Assembly (NCBI GenBank): GCA_038503075.1
Contig: JBCAML010000012.1
Location: 186,001 to 250,000 of the forward strand
Origin: Gyromitra esculenta
Lineage: Eukaryota; Ascomycota; Pezizomycetes; Pezizales; Discinaceae
Length of the DNA stretch: 64,000 nucleotides
Direction of reading: 5' to 3'
Both the position numbers and the translations under genes were made by a program. Under the pieces are notes generated by a model that made no database searches, was not told the DNA's origin, and saw nothing but the letters and a program-made list of their open reading frames with translations. This document shows, piece after piece, positions 62,422 to 64,000 of this stretch (the first letter of the stretch is position 1; the number at the start of each line of letters is the position of its first letter).

Positions 62422-62836
62422 TACCCCACCCAGCTGTGAGCTTGGAGATCGAACCCCAAGCGAACCATCACCTTTCTATTCCGAGATACCAGCCACCGGA
62501 TATGCATCTTCAGAACCATTAAACTAAAAGGCGTAGGCAGGCATTGTCTTTAGTTGTGGATTGCATCAGTAGTTTCCCCAGAGAATGTATATTCTCTCCT
62601 AGACATAGCGTAAAACCCTTGCGGAGGTAGTACATCCTTGGCCAGGCTAGGTAACCTCAGATTGGCTATCATAGAACTTGTAAGCAGATCTTCCAAAAAA
62701 ACGAGATAGGATTGTTACTGGGTTCAAAAAGAGTGCGGGGGCAAGTCCGAAGCACCACGGCATCTCCTGAAGAGTCACATCACATAACCAGATAGATCTC
62801 GCACTAATGTGGCATTTACTAAAATGCCGTACCACT

Positions 62837-62992
62837 ACAGTCTCTCCCGGCCACACGGCGAAACTGGGCAGTTGATGAACCAGGGTTTACCACCACGAAT
62901 ACTGGCAGTCCTCAGAACCCTAAACCACTGTTGCTCTCTCCTAGACCCCTGTTCGTCAACTGCCCAGTTTCGTCGTGTGCCCGGGAGTGACT
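62837..62992. mobile_element. MITE-like element, family A, copy 2
   Basis: 156 bp with perfect TA flanks (62835-62836, 62993-62994). Terminal inverted repeats of about 45 bp: CAGTCTCTCCCGGCCACACG at the left, the inverse of CAGTCACTCCCGGGCACACG at the right, continuing through CGAAACTGGGCAGTTGA. The core ACTGGCAGTCC..AGAACCCTAAACCACT is shared with 26196-26358. Confidence 0.9.
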
Positions 62993-63129
62993 GTACCATA
63001 CCAATTTCATCCCCCTTTTGTGTACTACGGGTGTAGGGGTAAATATGACGAACTGTGGCGTACCTTCTCCGACTTCTCAACAATATATCTCCTTAACATC
63101 AATACAGTTATCAATTTCTATTTGATATA

Positions 63130-63575
63130 CAGTACTTCCCTACCTACCGGCGCTCCCTCGGTAACGGCGCAGCATTTTGACCAGATTACAACGCCCGAAG
63201 TTTCCCAACAAGCATTTGTAGGATGTACTGAAAATTTACAGTATGATAGCATGATATCTGGTGTACAGTCTACCGAGTTTAATTTATACAAACTTGTTGA
63301 GTCTAGTGTTGTCCCTGTTCTTGTAGCCAAGTATTGTGGTCATGCATATGGCTCTTTGCACAAACTAAACCAGCACAAAACCCCAACTCTAGAGATGGGC
63401 TACTGCAACCAAGAACAATTGCACACATTAGATTTTCTCCTATATTACTCTACTAATATTATTCCTCAACTCGCATTTTTTTTGAGTTTTTCCAATTGTT
63501 TTTGGTGCTTCTAAATTCTAGTGGCCCAAACGCCGCGCCGTTACCGAGGGAGCGCCGGTAAGTAGGGAAGCACTG
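63130..63575. mobile_element. non-autonomous inverted-repeat element, family E
   Basis: 446 bp with TA flanks (63128-63129, 63576-63577). Terminal inverted repeats of about 45 bp: CAGTACTTCCCTACCTACCG then GCGCTCCCTCGGTAACGGCGC at the left, and the inverse at the right with CAGTGCTTCCCTACTTACCG; only a few transitions separate the arms. The interior has a frame to 63511 but no transposase motif, so it is probably a deletion derivative of a larger Tc1/mariner-pogo-type element. Confidence 0.85.
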
Positions 63576-63577
63576 TA

Positions 63578-64000
63578 GTATCTAGAACAAAACTTACTTT
63601 GCACTGTTACATCTATTTTCATGATCGGGTTAGGAGCATGGTTTGTATTTTGTGTTATCGAAAGCAACTTCTGTGCCACAGTTCTCGTCATTTACCCCTA
63701 CATCCGTAGTACTATGGTGCCCCAGGAGGTCATGAGGTCCAATAATAAATTGAGGGATACGACTTGAACGAGTACAAGATAGCTGAGTTTCTAAGAGGGT
63801 TACTCCATGCTTGCATTTGGCACGGTCGAATTCCTCAGATGCTTCCTAATCTAGAACCTTGTAGGGGGCAAAAATCTGTGAATTTCTGCTGTGAGACTTA
63901 AATCTGACTGAGACAGTAATTTTGAATCGTTTATAACCATTTAGTCATCATCGATACGCGTATTTCTTCTGACAGTACGCTCACATCTATGTAGACATCT
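63578..64000. other. right-edge spacer, no gene seen
   Basis: No coding sequence or repeat recognised in the last 420 bp. Confidence 0.4.

Noticed and set aside
62430..62530. possible tRNA with box B GGTTCGATCTCC on the minus strand
   Set aside because: The box B has an extra base and no box A or acceptor stem can be placed.

Overview
The window is nuclear DNA of a filamentous ascomycete (Pezizomycotina). The evidence is genes split by short introns of about 50-100 bp with GT..AG ends and CTAAC-like branch sites, intron-containing tRNA genes, and family content typical of these fungi (DUF7025-type AAA ATPase, RRM-YTH protein, FYV4/mS41, DGAT2, fungal GH95). A single-domain cyanovirin-N homolog and the low gene density would suit the Pezizales, where a truffle CVNH is known, but the class is inference.

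Layout, left to right. 1-1977 (minus): secreted GH95 alpha-L-fucosidase, cut by the left edge. 4540-4909: tRNA-Ser(GCT) and tRNA-Val(AAC). 5711-7296 (plus): DGAT2-type acyltransferase. 8455-11043 (minus): four-exon DUF7025/AAA+ ATPase. 12.8-14.6 kb: two weak hypothetical ORFs. 14974-16765 (minus): polytopic membrane protein that reads as a TLC domain fused to a domain of the prolipoprotein diacylglyceryl transferase (Lgt) family; this is the most unusual gene here. 22520-22918 (plus): two-exon CVNH lectin. 26.9-27.7 kb: satellite-like DNA around a tRNA-like pol III unit. 31698-33114 (plus): four-TM protein of unknown function. 37884-40205 (minus): RRM + YTH RNA-binding protein with a 5'UTR intron. 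41-58.5 kb: long gene-poor tract with one intron-bearing tRNA-Asn. 58592-59235 (minus): small secreted-protein gene broken by two TAG codons. 61409-61873 (plus): mitochondrial ribosomal protein mS41 (FYV4).

There is no operon-like organisation. The genes serve separate jobs: lipid metabolism (DGAT2 and possibly TLC-Lgt), RNA regulation (YTH), mitochondrial translation (mS41), sugar binding or cleavage (CVNH, GH95). The spacers carry several families of short TA-flanked inverted-repeat elements (MITE-like), concentrated at 55-64 kb, and a strongly over-represented palindrome TACATGTA. Intron positions were inferred by reading frame and family conservation, not from transcripts.
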